From the NCBI GenBank assembly GCA_035504735.1, contig DATJRJ010000008.1, forward strand, positions 1 to 15,239: 15,239 bases of DNA, read 5' to 3'. The translations under genes and the position numbers were made by a program. Shown in pieces: positions 13,422 through 15,239 of the stretch; position 1 is the stretch's first letter, and each line of letters opens with the position of its first letter. The notes beneath the pieces are model-generated. The model was not told where the DNA came from. It saw only the letters and a program-made list of their open reading frames with translations, and did not search any database. The stretch comes from JAJPIG01 sp035504735 (GTDB taxonomy: Bacteria > Desulfobacterota > Binatia > Binatales > Binataceae).

Positions 13422-14576
13422 ATGGCCGAGCAGACTGAGCATGGATTGTTGCCGCGGGCGAGTCATGACGAACTCGCGCGCCAGAACTTCGTGCAAAGCC
13501 TTAAGATTCATCTGGCGACCAAGGTTTCGCCGGGCAACGAGCAGGTCTATGAGCAGCGCGCTAAGGCGCGTTTCGAGCACGAGCATCGGCGGGCACCGCG
13601 CGATCGGCATGAGGTGCGCTCGGTGATGGCTGCGGAGCCCTACTACCGGATGTGGAGCGCGTTGCAGCGCACCAGCCAGGAGATGATGTGGGATTCGGTG
13701 GCGGTCAGCGTCGAACGCCAGCTCGATGACCTGGCGGCGCGCAGTCGCTCCACGAGCGGCGCCGGTGGAACGCTCACGCTCGATCCCGAACTATCGCTGC
13801 CGCGATACCATGCCGCAGTTGACATTCATTGCCAGCCCGGCGGGTATCATACCGAGCTCAGGCCGAACGACGTCGCCGCCGGCGCGATTTATGATCGCGC
13901 GGTCTATATCTACGCGATGGGCCGGATGGGGCCGTTCAACGACGACATCGGCCGCAGCGTCGCCAACTGGCTCCAGCACGAGAGCCCGAAATTCAGGCCG
14001 GCCGCGATTCTCGATATGGGATGCTCGGTCGGCCACAGCACCGTGCCCTACGTCGAGAACTATCCCGCGGCCGAAGTTCACGGCATCGATGTGGCCGCGC
14101 CGATGTTGCGCTATGCCCATGGTCGCGCCGAGGCGCTCGGCAGGCGTATCCACTTCTCGCAGCAGAATGCGGAACGCACCAACTTTGCTGACCAATCGTT
14201 CGACCTGGTGGTGTCGCATATTCTGCTGCACGAGACTTCGGCGCAGGCGATTCGCGGCGTAATCGCGGAATGCCGCCGGCTGCTGCGGCCGGGCGGCATG
14301 ATGATCCACGCCGAGGTCCCGCAGTTTGCGGGGCTCCCGCCGTACAACGCCTTCATGCTGGATTGGGATACCTACAATAACAACGAACCGTTCTGGAGCT
14401 ACTATCACGACCTCGACCTCGCGCGGCTCGCGGCCGAAGCGGGATTCGAGCGCGAGAGCGTCCGGCAGATTATGGTGCCGAGCGCGTTTGAGCAGGCGCG
14501 CGCCCGCACCGGGCTGCTGCAAGGCGGCGATTTCGGCGGCGCCGGCGCCTGGTTCCTGTTTATCGCGCGCAAATAG
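13422..14576 (+). CDS. Class I SAM-dependent methyltransferase with long N-terminal region
   Basis: A 384-residue protein. The C-terminal half (about 190-384) is a Rossmann-type methyltransferase. Motif I is ILDMGCSVGHST (196-207), the acidic end of strand 2 is HGIDVAAPML (220-229), the motif IV region is FDLVVSHILLHE (260-271), and LLRPGGMMIHAEVP (287-300) is the post-motif III strand. The N-terminal 185 residues have no recognisable domain. They are helical and charged early (15-105), then contain GGYHTELRPNDVAAGAIYDRAVYIYAMGRMG, which may form part of the substrate pocket. The substrate is unknown; HILLHE and PGG fit a small-molecule rather than an rRNA enzyme. AAGAGG lies upstream of the ATG at 13422. 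It sits 53 bp after the hypothetical gene and 26 bp before the amidohydrolase gene, consistent with an operon. Confidence 0.88.
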   Translation: MAEQTEHGLLPRASHDELARQNFVQSLKIHLATKVSPGNEQVYEQRAKARFEHEHRRAPRDRHEVRSVMAAEPYYRMWSALQRTSQEMMWDSVAVSVERQLDDLAARSRSTSGAGGTLTLDPELSLPRYHAAVDIHCQPGGYHTELRPNDVAAGAIYDRAVYIYAMGRMGPFNDDIGRSVANWLQHESPKFRPAAILDMGCSVGHSTVPYVENYPAAEVHGIDVAAPMLRYAHGRAEALGRRIHFSQQNAERTNFADQSFDLVVSHILLHETSAQAIRGVIAECRRLLRPGGMMIHAEVPQFAGLPPYNAFMLDWDTYNNNEPFWSYYHDLDLARLAAEAGFERESVRQIMVPSAFEQARARTGLLQGGDFGGAGAWFLFIARK

Positions 14577-14602
14577 GCGCGGGTCTTCAGTCGCAGGCCG
14601 CG

Positions 14603-15239
14603 ATGAACGGCGCGATCGATATAGTCGTCAACCTTTTCACCGAGCAGGAAGTAAGGCTCGGGCAGACCGGGATCGACGACGATTTCATGACCCAGGTGCG
14701 GATTCCGGAGGCGATGCGCCGGGGCGTTTCGATCGGTGAGTACCTGGCGAAAATGGATCGCGCGGGAATCGAGCGCTCGCTGCTGATCGCGGTGCGGGCC
14801 GGCGATCTGCGCGTCAAGGGTTCGTTCGAGATTCCTTACGAGCGCGTTGATCAGGTCTGCCGGGAGCATCCCGATCGTTTTAGCGGTCTCGCCGGCGTCG
14901 ATCCCACGCGCGGGATGCAGGGCGTGCGCGAGCTCGAGCGCGCGGTGCGTGAATACGGTTTCGTCGGCGCCCATCTTTACCCGCACTGGTTCGAGCTCGC
15001 GCCCGACCATGCGCGCTACTATCCGTACTACGCGAAATGCTGCGAGCTCGACATCCCGATCATGATGCAGGTCGGCCAGAACCTCATCTATCAGCGCGAC
15101 CGCCGGCTGCCGAGCGTCGGTCGGCCGATCACGCTCGATCGCGTCGCGATCGATTTTCCCGAGCTTCGGCTGATCGGGATCCATATTGGTTATCCGTGGA
15201 CCGACGAGATGATCTCGATGGCGTGGAAGCATCAGAATG
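14603..15239 (+). CDS. ACMSD-type amidohydrolase family protein, 3' end outside window
   Basis: The first 212 codons of a gene that stays open to the right edge. It starts MNGAIDIVVNLFTEQEVR. The body resembles the amidohydrolase-2/ACMSD-type TIM-barrel family: YLAKMDRAGIERSLLIAV (48-65), HPDRFSGLAGVDPTRGM (89-105), ELERAVREYGFVGAHLYPHW (110-129), YYPYYAKCCELDIPIMMQVG (139-158) and LRLIGIHIGYPW (188-199). The family hydrolyses or decarboxylates small organic acids with one bound metal ion. The usual strand-1 D-x-H-x-H is replaced by D-I-V-V-N, and the strand-5 histidine region reads MMQVGQ. His194 in the strand-6 position is kept. Metal dependence is therefore doubtful. No other start codon is plausible upstream; the ribosome-binding site is weak (CAGG). 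It lies 26 bp after the methyltransferase. Confidence 0.85.
   Translation, partial: MNGAIDIVVNLFTEQEVRLGQTGIDDDFMTQVRIPEAMRRGVSIGEYLAKMDRAGIERSLLIAVRAGDLRVKGSFEIPYERVDQVCREHPDRFSGLAGVDPTRGMQGVRELERAVREYGFVGAHLYPHWFELAPDHARYYPYYAKCCELDIPIMMQVGQNLIYQRDRRLPSVGRPITLDRVAIDFPELRLIGIHIGYPWTDEMISMAWKHQN

Overview
The window is a GC-rich (visibly above 60 percent), densely coded bacterial chromosome segment. It carries eleven protein-coding genes that are complete or nearly so, plus a short gene fragment at the left edge. No tRNA, rRNA, CRISPR array, transposase or phage gene was seen. The gene set suggests a Gram-negative-type heterotroph of the deltaproteobacterial/Binatota-like or acidobacterial sort: an NtrC-type sigma-54 activator, a hydantoinase A/B pair, an HMG-CoA-lyase-like enzyme and a divergent ACMSD-type amidohydrolase. 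This taxonomic guess is an inference from gene content and style, not from a marker gene.

Layout. Positions 1-55 (minus) hold the first codons of a probable Lhr-type helicase, apparently read from an extended -10 promoter as a leaderless message. Positions 56-345 are a non-coding island with copies of a GC-rich palindromic repeat. Next on the minus strand come a short-form alpha-glucan phosphorylase (346-2865) and a small heat-shock protein upstream of it (2930-3421). Divergent from these are a membrane PAS histidine kinase (3611-4963) and a single-domain response regulator (5039-5410). A good match to a sigma-54 (-24/-12) promoter lies between the kinase and the regulator. Facing them is an NtrC-family sigma-54 activator (5613-6992, minus). 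The three proteins make a plausible local signalling module in which the activator fires the promoter of the small regulator. An AhpD/carboxymuconolactone-decarboxylase-like protein (7182-7586) is divergent from the activator.

Positions 7587-7962 are a second repeat island with an exact 18-bp inverted repeat, related to the first island. To its right is a minus-strand operon transcribed in the order HMG-CoA-lyase family enzyme (11975-12886), hydantoinase A subunit (9838-11892), hydantoinase B subunit (7963-9828). It looks catabolic: an ATP-dependent hydrolase or carboxylase coupled to a carbon-carbon lyase, with unknown substrate.

Divergent from this operon, across a 146-bp promoter region with a 17-bp dyad, is a plus-strand set: a small unknown coiled-coil protein (13033-13368), a class I methyltransferase with a long unassigned N-terminal part (13422-14576), and an ACMSD-type amidohydrolase running off the right edge (from 14603). 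The amidohydrolase lacks the usual metal-binding HxH of its superfamily.

The items most worth a second look are the sigma-54 promoter inside the two-component locus, the paired repeat islands with their TCCT-loop hairpins, the uncharacterised protein/methyltransferase/amidohydrolase operon, and the HMGCL-HyuA-HyuB operon.
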